From: Oricola nitratireducens
GTDB taxonomy: Bacteria > Pseudomonadota > Alphaproteobacteria > Rhizobiales > Rhizobiaceae
Length of the DNA stretch: 64,000 bases
Assembly (NCBI RefSeq): GCF_014904745.1
Contig: NZ_JACZCS010000037.1
Span: 1-64,000 of the forward strand
Direction: 5' to 3'
Both the position numbers and the translations under genes were made by a program. A model generated the notes under the pieces. It saw only the letters and a list, made by a program, of their open reading frames with translations. It did no database searches and had not been told where the DNA came from. Of the stretch, positions 8,956 through 17,843 are shown piece after piece (within the stretch, counting starts at the first letter, position 1; each line of letters opens with the position of its first letter).

Positions 8956-9101
8956 AACTATAAACCGTCGAACGCAACGCATTCGATGCTGCTTGCGTTC
9001 GGCGCTCTTCGCCAGCTTCCCGCTTTCGCATTCTCCATCTCGCCGCGCCTGCAAGCGTCTGCGCAATTGCCTCCCTCGCTGGCGCGCGCTAATGCTCGCG
9101 C

Positions 9102-10775
9102 ATGAGCCACGCACCTGACGTTCTGCGCATCGCTGTCGCGCAACTCAATCCGATTGTCGGCGATATCGCCGGCAACCTCGCCATGGCGCGCGAGGCGCGC
9201 GCCGACGCGGCGCGCCACGGCGCCGATCTCGTCTTCTTCACCGAGCTGTTCATATCCGGCTATCCGCCGGAGGACCTCGTCATGAAACCGGCCTTTCTGG
9301 CGGCATGCGAGAAGGCCGTGCGCGATCTCGCCGAAGACACGGCCGACGGCGGTCCGGGCGTCGTCATCGGCGTGCCGCTGGCGCGCGGAGAGTTGCGTCA
9401 CAACTCCATCATGGTGCTCGACGGCGGCAAGGTCACGGCGGAGCGCCACAAGGTCGACCTGCCGAATTACGGCGAATTCGACGAAAAGCGCGTGTTCCAT
9501 GCCGGGCCGATGCCGGGACCGGTCGATTTTCGCGGCGTGCGCCTCGGCATTCCGGTCTGCGAGGATATCTGGGGCGATCTCGGCGTCTGCGAGACGCTGG
9601 CCGAAAGCGGCGCTGAACTGCTGCTGGTGCCGAACGGATCGCCCTATTACCGCGGCAAGACGGATATCCGCCATCAGGTCGTCATCAGGCAGGTGATCGA
9701 GAGCGATCTGCCGGTCCTCTACGCCAATCAGCTCGGCGGGCAGGACGAACTCGTCTTCGACGGGGCCTCGTTCGCCTTTAATGCCGATCGCAAGCTCGCC
9801 TTCCAGATGAGCCAGTTCGAGGAACAGGTGACGGTGACGACGTGGAAGCGGGGCGAGGAGTCCTGGTTCTGCGAGGACGGGCCGATGTCGCGCATCCCGG
9901 AAGCCGAGGAAGCGGATTACCGCGCCTGCATGCTGGGGCTGCGCGACTACGTCAACAAGAACGGCTTCAAGAATGTCGTGCTCGGCCTGTCGGGCGGCAT
10001 CGACTCGGCAATCTGCGCCGCGCTGGCCGTCGACGCGCTTGGCGAGGAGCGTCTGCGCGCAATCATGCTGCCCTACGCCTATACATCCGAGGAATCCCTG
10101 ACCGATGCCGAGGAATGCGCCCGGCTGCTCGGCTGCCGCTACGATGTGGTGCCGATCTTCAAGCCGGTCGAGGGCTTCATGGACTCGCTGTCGGAACTGT
10201 TCGAGGGCACCAATGAAGGGATCACCGAGGAGAACCTGCAGAGCCGCACGCGCGGCACGATCCTGATGGCGATCTCGAACAAGTTCGGCTCGATGGTGGT
10301 GACGACCGGCAACAAGTCGGAGATGAGCGTCGGCTATGCCACGCTCTATGGCGACATGAATGGCGGCTTCAATCCGATCAAGGATCTCTACAAGATGCAG
10401 GTCTATGCGCTGTCGCGCTGGCGCAACGCGCACACGCCGCCGGGCGCGCTCGGGCCGACCGGCATGGTGATCCCGCAGAACATCATCGACAAAGCGCCGT
10501 CGGCCGAACTACGTCCCGACCAGACCGACCAGGATTCGCTGCCGCCCTATCCGGTGCTCGACGACATCCTCGAATGCCTTGTCGAGCACGAGATGGCCGT
10601 CGATGACATCGTCGCGCGCGGACACGACCGCGAACTCGTCCACCGCGTTGAGCACCTGCTCTATATAGCCGAATACAAGCGCCGCCAGTCGGCGCCGGGC
10701 GTGAAGATCACGCGCAAGAATTTCGGCCGCGACCGGCGCTACCCGATCACCAACCGTTTCCGGGATCGGACGTAA
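9102..10775 (+). CDS. nadE: Glutamine-dependent NAD(+) synthetase
   Basis: A 557-residue two-domain enzyme for the last step of NAD synthesis, using glutamine as nitrogen donor and ATP. The N-terminal nitrilase-like glutaminase domain (about 1-260) contains the Glu in FFTELFISGYPPED, the Lys in HKVDLPNYGEFDEKR and the nucleophile Cys in IPVCEDIWGD. The synthetase domain (about 285-557) starts with the ATP pyrophosphatase P-loop LSGGIDSA and includes TTGNKSE, typical of NadE. The start at 9102 (MSHAPDVLRIAVAQ) matches the family; the ribosome-binding site is weak. No nad genes adjoin it. Confidence 0.96.
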   Translation: MSHAPDVLRIAVAQLNPIVGDIAGNLAMAREARADAARHGADLVFFTELFISGYPPEDLVMKPAFLAACEKAVRDLAEDTADGGPGVVIGVPLARGELRHNSIMVLDGGKVTAERHKVDLPNYGEFDEKRVFHAGPMPGPVDFRGVRLGIPVCEDIWGDLGVCETLAESGAELLLVPNGSPYYRGKTDIRHQVVIRQVIESDLPVLYANQLGGQDELVFDGASFAFNADRKLAFQMSQFEEQVTVTTWKRGEESWFCEDGPMSRIPEAEEADYRACMLGLRDYVNKNGFKNVVLGLSGGIDSAICAALAVDALGEERLRAIMLPYAYTSEESLTDAEECARLLGCRYDVVPIFKPVEGFMDSLSELFEGTNEGITEENLQSRTRGTILMAISNKFGSMVVTTGNKSEMSVGYATLYGDMNGGFNPIKDLYKMQVYALSRWRNAHTPPGALGPTGMVIPQNIIDKAPSAELRPDQTDQDSLPPYPVLDDILECLVEHEMAVDDIVARGHDRELVHRVEHLLYIAEYKRRQSAPGVKITRKNFGRDRRYPITNRFRDRT

Positions 10776-10870
10776 GGTGCTGACGTCACGTTAGCGATGC
10801 GCTAACCAACCACTGCAACCTGATGTTGAATTTCCCCGTCTAGACAGATCAGCCGGGCAGGGGACTTCAC

Positions 10871-12343
10871 ATGGACAGCGAAAGCCGCAGGGCGCATCCG
10901 GACAGGCTGAAGCGTGACATCTATGTCGCGGCGGGGCTGACCGTGGCGGCCTTCGTCGTTGCGCTGTTCTTCATCGTCGACCGGGCGAGCAACGTCGCCA
11001 ACGGCCTTGCGCTCGATGACGATTTCAATCTTCTCACCGCCGAACTTGCCGATCAGCGGCATAACGCCGAATACTACATGAACGAGGGCACGACGACGCT
11101 GGACGGCTTCATGACGCTGAACCGGCGCCAACCCGACATGGGTTACATGGCCGACGAACTGAAGCGCTGGATGGCCAACAGCTATGGCCTGCAGCAGGTC
11201 GTCGTCGTCGACGCCGACGGCTCGATCCGGCTCGGACTGAAGGACGGCGTCGAGTTGGAAGATCCGGCGAGCCTCGACATCGCGCCGCTTGCGGCGCCGC
11301 TGGCGGAAAAGGCCCGGGATTATTTCAGGCAAGTGCTGCGGAGCCTGCCGGAACACTGGGAAGACGGAAACGCGGCACAGAACGTCCGCGACCGCTACGT
11401 GGTCAGCGATCCGGTGTGGATCGACGGCCAGTTCGGCTTCCTGATGGCGCAGCAGGTTTTGCCGTGGAACTACGACGGCAAGTTCGATTTCGGCGACGGC
11501 CATGTCCACGTCGCCTTCCGCAATCTCGACCAGGGCGGCATCGAAGACGCCGTCCAGCGGCTCGACCTCGCCAATTTCCGGATCAGCAAAATCGAGGACG
11601 CGCCGGACCAGGCCGCCCGCCTCGACGTCACCAATCTCGTCGGCGAGCCGGCCTACGCCCTGCTCTGGGACAAGCCCGATCCGCGCACGCCGATCCTGCT
11701 CGCCGTCCTGCCGCTCGGCGTCGCACTTATCTGCGCGATTACCGCGCTGCTGGCGATCATGCTGCGGCGCTATCGCATGGCGCTGCACGAACTCGCCGAC
11801 AGCGAGGAGCGCAACCGGCGCATGGCCAATCACGACGCGCTGACGGGACTGGCCAACCGGGCGCAGTTCGACGCCCGCCTCGACTGGCTGATCGAACGGG
11901 CGCCGCGCGAGGGCTTTGCCGTGATGTGCATCGATCTCGACAAGTTCAAGGCGGTCAACGACACCTACGGCCACCATGCGGGCGACGCGGTGCTGGTCGC
12001 CGCCGCAGACCGGTTTGCCGAAAGGATCGGCGACAAGGGGCTCGTCGCCCGGGTCGGCGGCGACGAATTCGTCGTGCTGGTCAGCTCCGGCATCGATCCC
12101 CTGGTGCTCAAAATGCTGGGTGAATGCCTGATCGCGGACGCCACGATACCGGTCGCGTTCGAGGGCGTTGACCTGCAGATCGGGGCGTCGATCGGCGTTT
12201 CGATCTGGCCGGCGAACGGGCGCACGGCCAAGGACATCATCAATGCGGCCGACCAGGTGCTCTACGATTCCAAGCGGGCGGGGCGCGGGCGCTGCACGCT
12301 TGCCGAACCGCCGGATGCCGGAGGCGTCACCGCCGCCGCCTGA
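10871..12343 (+). CDS. Membrane diguanylate cyclase with a periplasmic CHASE4-type sensor
   Basis: A 490-residue protein that probably makes cyclic di-GMP. Helix 1 (about 18-40) and helix 2 (about 278-303) enclose a periplasmic domain of about 235 residues resembling CHASE4 (LNRRQPDMGYM, QVVVVDADGS). The cytoplasmic C-terminus is a GGDEF domain: DALTGLANRAQFDARL, DLDKFKAVNDTYGH and an intact active site GGDEF at 396-400. The position for the inhibitory RxxD I-site, five residues before GGDEF, reads GDKG, so product feedback by that route should be absent. No EAL domain is present. An AGGGGA site precedes the ATG. An inverted repeat (GTTAGCG/CGCTAAC, 10790-10806) lies upstream. Confidence 0.92.
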   Translation: MDSESRRAHPDRLKRDIYVAAGLTVAAFVVALFFIVDRASNVANGLALDDDFNLLTAELADQRHNAEYYMNEGTTTLDGFMTLNRRQPDMGYMADELKRWMANSYGLQQVVVVDADGSIRLGLKDGVELEDPASLDIAPLAAPLAEKARDYFRQVLRSLPEHWEDGNAAQNVRDRYVVSDPVWIDGQFGFLMAQQVLPWNYDGKFDFGDGHVHVAFRNLDQGGIEDAVQRLDLANFRISKIEDAPDQAARLDVTNLVGEPAYALLWDKPDPRTPILLAVLPLGVALICAITALLAIMLRRYRMALHELADSEERNRRMANHDALTGLANRAQFDARLDWLIERAPREGFAVMCIDLDKFKAVNDTYGHHAGDAVLVAAADRFAERIGDKGLVARVGGDEFVVLVSSGIDPLVLKMLGECLIADATIPVAFEGVDLQIGASIGVSIWPANGRTAKDIINAADQVLYDSKRAGRGRCTLAEPPDAGGVTAAA

Positions 12344-12435
12344 CGGGAAGTCAGGCCGGTCGCATTTGAGAATGCTTCGGATTTCTGCGAGTTAGTGGGC
12401 TTGAGTCCCATGGATACACGAAGCATCTGCCACCG

Positions 12436-12537
12436 ATGAGAATGCCCGTCTTTCTGCGCGATAACGCCCGCTGGCCTGCCGGCGGATTTCTGCTGACGCT
12501 GTTTTCCAGCTATGGCGAATTTCCGACCGGGCGATGA
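12436..12537 (+). pseudogene. Relic of the N-terminus of an MFS transporter
   Basis: A 33-residue frame from ATG 12436 to TGA 12535-12537. Its middle ([18 protein letters not shown]) lines up with the N-terminus of the intact MFS transporter 1.4 kb downstream ([18 protein letters not shown]), and both begin with MP after the start. The remaining 11 helices are missing: 35 bp after the stop a convergent gene of a different family ends. I read it as the leftover of a deleted paralogous or related transporter gene. A functional one-helix peptide cannot be excluded but is unlikely. Confidence 0.7.
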
Positions 12538-12572
12538 AACCGGAACCGGCGGCAATCGGCTGAAATCCTGCG

Positions 12573-12971
12573 CTATTTCCGGCGCCAACTTTCCGTGCCG
12601 ACCTTGTCGGAGCCGCCATAGGTCCACACGCCGTCCCAGGTTCCGTCTTTCTGTTCGACGTAAAACGCGAGGCCGAAGCTTTTCCCCGACACGTAGCCGA
12701 CGGCGAGCGTATCATCGCTCGAGTCGGCCGGGCCCATGATGGTGACGCCCTTGACCGGCGCGGCGCCGAGCGCCGATCCGACATAACGCGTGCCGGCAAT
12801 GTTCCAGATCACCTTGTAGGTTTCGCCGGTGCGCGTCACCGATACCGTGCCCTTGTAGGTGCCGCTGCCGCCCGGATTGGTGCCGGTGACGGCATAGGTG
12901 CCCTCGGGGCCAGCGATTGCGCTCGCAACGCCCGCAAGGAGAATGACGCACGTGCCCAGTATCGATTTCAT
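12573..12971 (-). CDS. Secreted protein of unknown function, beta-rich
   Basis: A 132-residue exported protein; I start it at ATG 12971 (MKSILGTCVILLAGVASAIAG), whose first 20 residues form a signal peptide. An upstream ATG at 13010 would put 13 charged residues in front of the signal peptide. The mature part is rich in Gly, Thr and Val with alternating hydrophobic pattern (GTYAVTGTNPGGSGTYKG, GTWDGVWTYGG), suggesting a small beta barrel. Similar rhizobial proteins are sometimes labelled fibronectin-binding on weak grounds; I give no function. It shares general layout, including an xDGxWT turn, with the secreted protein at 43275-43694. Confidence 0.75.
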   Translation of the reverse strand: MKSILGTCVILLAGVASAIAGPEGTYAVTGTNPGGSGTYKGTVSVTRTGETYKVIWNIAGTRYVGSALGAAPVKGVTIMGPADSSDDTLAVGYVSGKSFGLAFYVEQKDGTWDGVWTYGGSDKVGTESWRRK

Positions 12972-13083
12972 CCGGCGTTCCTCCGTCCCGCGTCCGATTT
13001 CGTCGAGCATGTTGGCATCGGCCGCCGGTTCCCGAAAGGGGCAATCGGCGTTTTGGCAAGCCGGTGCGCGAGCGGCTCAGCGC

Positions 13084-13812
13084 CTAGGCGGCGCCCCAGT
13101 CGCGCAGCAGGTAGCCGATCGCGAAGGCGGAGCCGGCCGCCAGCAGCCCGATGACGAGGGTTTCCAGTCCCGATGCCCACCAGCGCGTCAGCGCCCAGCG
13201 GCTTTTCAGCGAACCGATGGCGAAGAACACGATCGACGTCATCGTCAGCGCGATCGGCATCGCCATGCCGTTCGGCGCGATTACATAGGGCAGGAGCGGC
13301 ACCGATCCGCAGATGACGAAGGCGGCAAAGGTCGACAGCGCCGATCGCATGGGATCGCGGACCGTGGTGCTTTGTCCGTGTTCCTCGGTCAGCATCATGG
13401 CGACCCAGCGTTCGCGGTCCGAGGTGATCGCCTCGACGGAGTGCTCGAGCGTGTCGCCGTCGAGGCCCTTCATGGCCATGATCTGGCGGATTTCCTCGCG
13501 CTCTCCTTCCGGGTCCTGCGCGATGTGTCGGTATTCCATGTCGCGCAGGCGCTCGCGATCGTCGACCTCGGTCTTGGTGCCGGAATAGTTGCTTGCCGCC
13601 ATGGAGATGCCGTCGGCGAGCAGGTTCGCGAGACCGAGAATGATGACGACATGGGCCGACAGCGATGCGCCGACGACGCCCGCGACGATGGCGAAGGTCG
13701 TAACCGCGCCATCGATTCCGCCATAGACGAAATCGCGCAGATAATTCGGTTTCGCGCCCGTGGTCAGCCGCAGACGGATTGCCTCGACGGTGTGTTTGTG
13801 CTCAAGCGTCAT
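13084..13812 (-). CDS. VIT1/CCC1-family iron or manganese transporter
   Basis: A 242-residue inner-membrane protein beginning [13 protein letters not shown] at 13812. The family signature is clear: [25 protein letters not shown] forms helix 1 with its metal-site Asp, followed by the second helix ([20 protein letters not shown]). A cytoplasmic acidic segment (residues about 75-135, many Glu/Asp) corresponds to the metal-binding domain of VIT-type proteins, and three C-terminal helices complete the fold. VIT-like proteins export Fe(II) or Mn(II) from the cytoplasm; which ion is not decidable. It is divergent from the MFS gene, with 101 bp between the start codons. Confidence 0.88.
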   Translation of the reverse strand: MTLEHKHTVEAIRLRLTTGAKPNYLRDFVYGGIDGAVTTFAIVAGVVGASLSAHVVIILGLANLLADGISMAASNYSGTKTEVDDRERLRDMEYRHIAQDPEGEREEIRQIMAMKGLDGDTLEHSVEAITSDRERWVAMMLTEEHGQSTTVRDPMRSALSTFAAFVICGSVPLLPYVIAPNGMAMPIALTMTSIVFFAIGSLKSRWALTRWWASGLETLVIGLLAAGSAFAIGYLLRDWGAA

Positions 13813-13913
13813 GACGCGTTTCCGGTTCTCGTTCCGCCATTCATATCGTCCGGCGCGCATGCGAACAACGACCGCCGGGCCGCCGTTACCCGGAAATCCC
13901 CTGTCCAGGATCC

Positions 13914-15161
13914 ATGATGCCGTTCCTCAATTTCATCATCGGCAATGCGCGCTGGCTTTTCGGCGGTTTCCTGCTGACGCTGTTCTCGGCCTTCGGACAG
14001 ACCTATTTCATCTCGCTGTCGGCCGGGGAAATTCGCTCCGAATACGATCTCTCCAACGGCCAGTTCGGCGTGATCTACATGGCGGCCACGCTCGCGAGCG
14101 CGCTTTCGTTGACCTGGGTCGGTCGGATGGTCGACCGGTTCTCTCCATCAATGGTCACCATGATCATCGTGCCGCTGCTGGCGGCGGGATCCGTAGCGAT
14201 GGCGCTGTCGCATCATGTTGTGATGCTGGTTGCGGTGATCTATCTCCTCCGCTTGTTCGGGCAGGGCATGATGACGCAGAACGCGATGACCGCGACCGGG
14301 AGTTGGTTCGCGGCCAATCGCGGGCGGGCGATCTCGGTGGTCGCGCTCGGCCAGAATGCAGGCGAGGCGGTCTTCCCCTTCATTTTCGTGCTGGTTGCCG
14401 GGCTGATCGGCTGGCGCATGACCTGGGTCGCCGGCGCCGTATTGCTCGTCGTCGTCGCGATGCCGGTGATCGTGGCGCTGTATTGGCAGGAGCGCGCGCC
14501 GAAAGCCTCCGATCCCGCGCCGAAGGTAACCGCGCCGCGCGAATGGACGCGCGGCGAGGTGCTCCGCGATCCATTGTTCTGGCTGATGCTCATTGGCATC
14601 ATGGCGCCGCCCTTCATCGGCACGACGATCTTCTTCCACCAGGTCTATCTGGTCGAGTTGCGCGGCTGGTCGCTGGACCTGTTCGCAGCCTCCTTCGCGC
14701 TGATGTCGGCGATGACGATCGCCTTCGCGCTTATCTGCGGCGCATTGATCGACAGATTTTCCGCGGTACGGATGTTGCCGAGCTTTCTCCTGCCGCTCGC
14801 AGGCGCCTGCATCGTTCTCGCGCTGTCTCCGGCCGTGTGGGCGCCGTTCGTCTTCATGGGGCTGCTCGGGGTTTCCTACGGATTTTCAACCACGCTGTTC
14901 GGTGCGCTTTGGCCGGAAGTCTACGGTATCCGGCATCTGGGCTCGATCCGGTCGCTGATCGTTGCCGTGATGGTGTTTTCGACCGCCGTCGGGCCGGGCC
15001 TGACAGGGACGCTGATCGATCTCGGCGTATCCTATCCCGGCCAGATATTCGTCATGGGCATCTACTGCCTCGCGGCAAGCGCCGTGCTGCTGATCGCCAG
15101 CCGAAAGCTGGAGGCGCGCAACGCGGATATGGTGGCGGCTGCGGCGCGCAGCTTGCAATGA
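13914..15161 (+). CDS. MFS transporter
   Basis: A 415-residue, 12-helix major facilitator. The N-terminal block [22 protein letters not shown] and a loop 2-3 motif A-like segment (GRMVDRFSP) are visible, as is [19 protein letters not shown] in helices 4-5, typical of a proteobacterial clade annotated only as MFS transporters. The central loop ([16 protein letters not shown]) separates the two six-helix halves. An ATG pair occurs at 13914 and 13917 and either could start it. Substrate is unknown. A relic of a related transporter lies 1.4 kb upstream; gltX follows after 55 bp on the same strand. Confidence 0.9.
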   Translation: MMPFLNFIIGNARWLFGGFLLTLFSAFGQTYFISLSAGEIRSEYDLSNGQFGVIYMAATLASALSLTWVGRMVDRFSPSMVTMIIVPLLAAGSVAMALSHHVVMLVAVIYLLRLFGQGMMTQNAMTATGSWFAANRGRAISVVALGQNAGEAVFPFIFVLVAGLIGWRMTWVAGAVLLVVVAMPVIVALYWQERAPKASDPAPKVTAPREWTRGEVLRDPLFWLMLIGIMAPPFIGTTIFFHQVYLVELRGWSLDLFAASFALMSAMTIAFALICGALIDRFSAVRMLPSFLLPLAGACIVLALSPAVWAPFVFMGLLGVSYGFSTTLFGALWPEVYGIRHLGSIRSLIVAVMVFSTAVGPGLTGTLIDLGVSYPGQIFVMGIYCLAASAVLLIASRKLEARNADMVAAAARSLQ

Positions 15162-15216
15162 CGCGGGGCGGGCGCTAACCGCTGCCCATATCTTTTAGCT
15201 TTGAAAGCCGATCCTC

Positions 15217-16596
15217 ATGCCTGTCACCGTCCGTTTCGCGCCATCGCCCACCGGCAACATCCATATCGGCAATGTGCGCACCGCGCTGTTCAACTGGCTT
15301 TATGCCCTGAAGCATGACGGGCAGTTCATCCTGCGTTTCGACGATACCGACACGGCGCGCTCGAAGCAGGAATATGCCGACCAGATCGCCGCCGATCTCG
15401 ACTGGCTGGGTGTGAAGCCGCATCGCGTCGAGTACCAGTCGAAACGTGGCATTGCCCATGACGCGGCAGTCGAGAAGCTGAAACAGTCGGGCCGGCTCTA
15501 TCCCTGCTACGAGACTGCGGAGGAACTGGACCGCCGGCGCAAGATCCGCCTGACGCGGAAACTCCCGCCTGTCTACGGGCGCGAGGCGCTGAAGCTGACG
15601 GCCGAGGAGAAGGCGGCCTACGAAGCCGAGGGCCGCAAGCCGCATTGGCGCTTCCTGCTGCCGAACTACGCCGAGACGCCATTCGAGACTAAGCGTACGG
15701 AAGTCCATTGGGACGATGTCGTGCGCGGGCGCCAGACGGTCGATCTCGCCTCGATGTCCGATCCCGTGCTGATCCGCGAGGACGGAACCTATCTCTATAC
15801 GCTGCCTTCGGTCGTCGACGACATCGACATGGGCGTGACGCATGTCATTCGTGGCGACGACCACGTCACAAATACCGGCGCGCAGATCGCGCTTTTCGAG
15901 GCGCTCGGTGCGGACGCACCGGCCTTCGGCCACCACAATCTGCTGACGACGACGACCGGCGAGGGGCTGTCGAAGCGATCGGGCGCATTGTCGATCTCGG
16001 CGCTGCGCGAAGCCGGCTACGAGCCGATGGCGGTCGCGTCTCTCGCCGTACTGATCGGGACGTCGGAGGCCGTCGCGGCGGCGTCCTCCCTGGAGGCAAT
16101 GGCTGCGACATTCGAGCCGTCGTCGAGCTCGAAATCGGCAGCGAAATTCGATCCGGCGGAACTGGATGTCCTGAACAGGCAGATCGTGCACGGGCTGCCC
16201 TACGAGGCCGTCGCCGTCCGGCTTGCCGATGCCGGGATCGACACGAACGATCCGCGTACGGCAGCCTTCTGGCTTGTGGTTCGCGGCAACGTCGAAAAGG
16301 TTGCCGACGCGGCGGCTTGGTGGGCGATCGTCACGCAGGGGCCGGCGGACGAGGCGGCGCTGGAAGGCGACGATCTCGATTATGCGCGAACAGCGTTCTC
16401 GCTGCTGCCGGAAGGCGATGTCGACGCCTCGACCTGGAGCACGTGGACCGGCGCGGTCAAGGAGGCGACCGGCCGCAAGGGCCGGGCGCTGTTCATGCCG
16501 CTGCGCGTCGCGCTTACGGGAAAGACGTCGGGGCCGGAGATCGCAGATCTATTGCCTCTTCTGGGTCGGGAAGGAATTCTGGCCCGACAACCCTGA
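15217..16596 (+). CDS. gltX: Glutamate--tRNA ligase (rhizobial GltX2-like)
   Basis: A 459-residue class I aminoacyl-tRNA synthetase that charges tRNA with glutamate. The HIGH-type motif reads HIGN at residues 16-19 in [11 protein letters not shown], and the KMSKS-type loop reads LSKRS at 251-255. The sequence closely follows the rhizobial protein I recall, including [24 protein letters not shown] and [14 protein letters not shown]. Alphaproteobacteria commonly carry two GltX paralogues; this resembles the one with HIGN, so the other is probably elsewhere. Its last 83 bp overlap the convergent DUF2865 gene. Confidence 0.94.
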   Translation: MPVTVRFAPSPTGNIHIGNVRTALFNWLYALKHDGQFILRFDDTDTARSKQEYADQIAADLDWLGVKPHRVEYQSKRGIAHDAAVEKLKQSGRLYPCYETAEELDRRRKIRLTRKLPPVYGREALKLTAEEKAAYEAEGRKPHWRFLLPNYAETPFETKRTEVHWDDVVRGRQTVDLASMSDPVLIREDGTYLYTLPSVVDDIDMGVTHVIRGDDHVTNTGAQIALFEALGADAPAFGHHNLLTTTTGEGLSKRSGALSISALREAGYEPMAVASLAVLIGTSEAVAAASSLEAMAATFEPSSSSKSAAKFDPAELDVLNRQIVHGLPYEAVAVRLADAGIDTNDPRTAAFWLVVRGNVEKVADAAAWWAIVTQGPADEAALEGDDLDYARTAFSLLPEGDVDASTWSTWTGAVKEATGRKGRALFMPLRVALTGKTSGPEIADLLPLLGREGILARQP

Positions 16597-17683
16597 CCTT
16601 GCGCGATGTATCCGCCGCATGGGCCTCTCCGGCGTTGACCGCGCCGGTCATCTCGCGAATGCGGTCTTTGGTCAGTCCCGTTGCGGCATTCATCTGGCTT
16701 TCCGGGTCGGCAAGCCCGTCGGGCCTGCGGCTCGGTGTCGGTATCTTTCCGGCCGCCAGCGGCTTCGGCTGATCGGCATCCTCGTCGGCGCGAAAGTTGG
16801 CCTCGGTCCGCGGCTTGCCACACGTGCAGGACGGATCTGCCTGGTCGGTCGGGCGCTGGCGATAGAGAAACGCGGTCGGCAACGCCGTATAGGGTTCGCC
16901 CTTCAACGAGATCATCGCCTCGCTTTCCTGATCGGGAACTCGATGGAAATAGAGCTTCGTTTCGGCGGCCGGGCACATGGCGGCGCAGGCCTTCGCGTCG
17001 CGCTCGAAGAAATCGCTGGTCGTCGAAAACGAGACCGGGAAGTAATATCCGTCGCATGTGCGCACGCACAGCGTCCGGAACGTGCCGGACATCTGCGGCA
17101 CGGTAATCGCATCGGGATTGTCGAAGACTGCCGGGCCGTCCTGCGGCGCTTCGTGGATGCGCTTGCGGCCGATGCCGTCGCGCACGATCACGCGCGTGAC
17201 ACGGCGCGGATCGACATCATCCGGCTGAACCATCGTGACTTGCGGGCCATTGATCTGCTGGCGGACGACCCTTTGCGGTTCGTCGCATCGATTGGCCTTC
17301 AACCGCGCCTGAATGGCGCGCAGGCGTTGCTCGTTGTTGCGATTGCCGGCCAGTCGGTCGCGCTGGCGTTCCAGTTGGTCCAGGTTCGACTGCATCTGCT
17401 GGATCGTGCGGTTGAGTGCCTGGCAACCGGCCGTGGGATTGCGAAAGCATCCCTGCGCTTCCTGTATGGCGCGGGTTTTTTCGATTTCCGCCGCCTGGCG
17501 CGTTGCCGCGTCGGCATAGCGGGCGGCTTTCGCCGAAAACCCGTTATCGGTCCGCGACGCGGCACTGAGCTGTGCCTCCAGATCGGAACAGGTATCGGCG
17601 GTGGCCGGGATGACGGAGAGGGCGAGGAGGGACGCCGCACAGACGATGATGCGCGCGCGCATCCGCGCGGCTCGAACCGTCAT
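16514..17683 (-). CDS. DUF2865 domain-containing secreted protein
   Basis: An exported protein of about 389 residues. I start it at ATG 17683 ([15 protein letters not shown]); ATG 17662 is an alternative and neither has a clear ribosome-binding site. A signal peptide ends at [13 protein letters not shown] coiled-coil region with many Gln and Arg follows ([20 protein letters not shown]), then the DUF2865 core: [38 protein letters not shown] and [14 protein letters not shown], with paired cysteines. Function is unknown; the family is common in rhizobia and their relatives. The C-terminal tail overlaps the convergent gltX end by 83 bp, both frames being used. Confidence 0.88.
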   Translation of the reverse strand: MTVRAARMRARIIVCAASLLALSVIPATADTCSDLEAQLSAASRTDNGFSAKAARYADAATRQAAEIEKTRAIQEAQGCFRNPTAGCQALNRTIQQMQSNLDQLERQRDRLAGNRNNEQRLRAIQARLKANRCDEPQRVVRQQINGPQVTMVQPDDVDPRRVTRVIVRDGIGRKRIHEAPQDGPAVFDNPDAITVPQMSGTFRTLCVRTCDGYYFPVSFSTTSDFFERDAKACAAMCPAAETKLYFHRVPDQESEAMISLKGEPYTALPTAFLYRQRPTDQADPSCTCGKPRTEANFRADEDADQPKPLAAGKIPTPSRRPDGLADPESQMNAATGLTKDRIREMTGAVNAGEAHAADTSRKVRVVGPEFLPDPEEAIDLRSPAPTSFP

Positions 17684-17843
17684 GCGGCCGTTGCGGAATG
17701 GATCCGGCACGTTTGCATGCTCCCAATGCGTAGTCCCAACCACGCAACTATACACTGCAAATGTGGCGTCGGGCGCCTAACAGGCGGTATCCCGACACTA
17801 ATTCGGGTTTAACCTTAATGCCCCGGCCCGCCGTGAAACACGG

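Noticed and set aside
10790-10806. GTTAGCG/CGCTAAC palindrome after nadE as a terminator
   Set aside because: Three-base loop and no T-run; an operator for the following gene is possible, but nothing else supports it.
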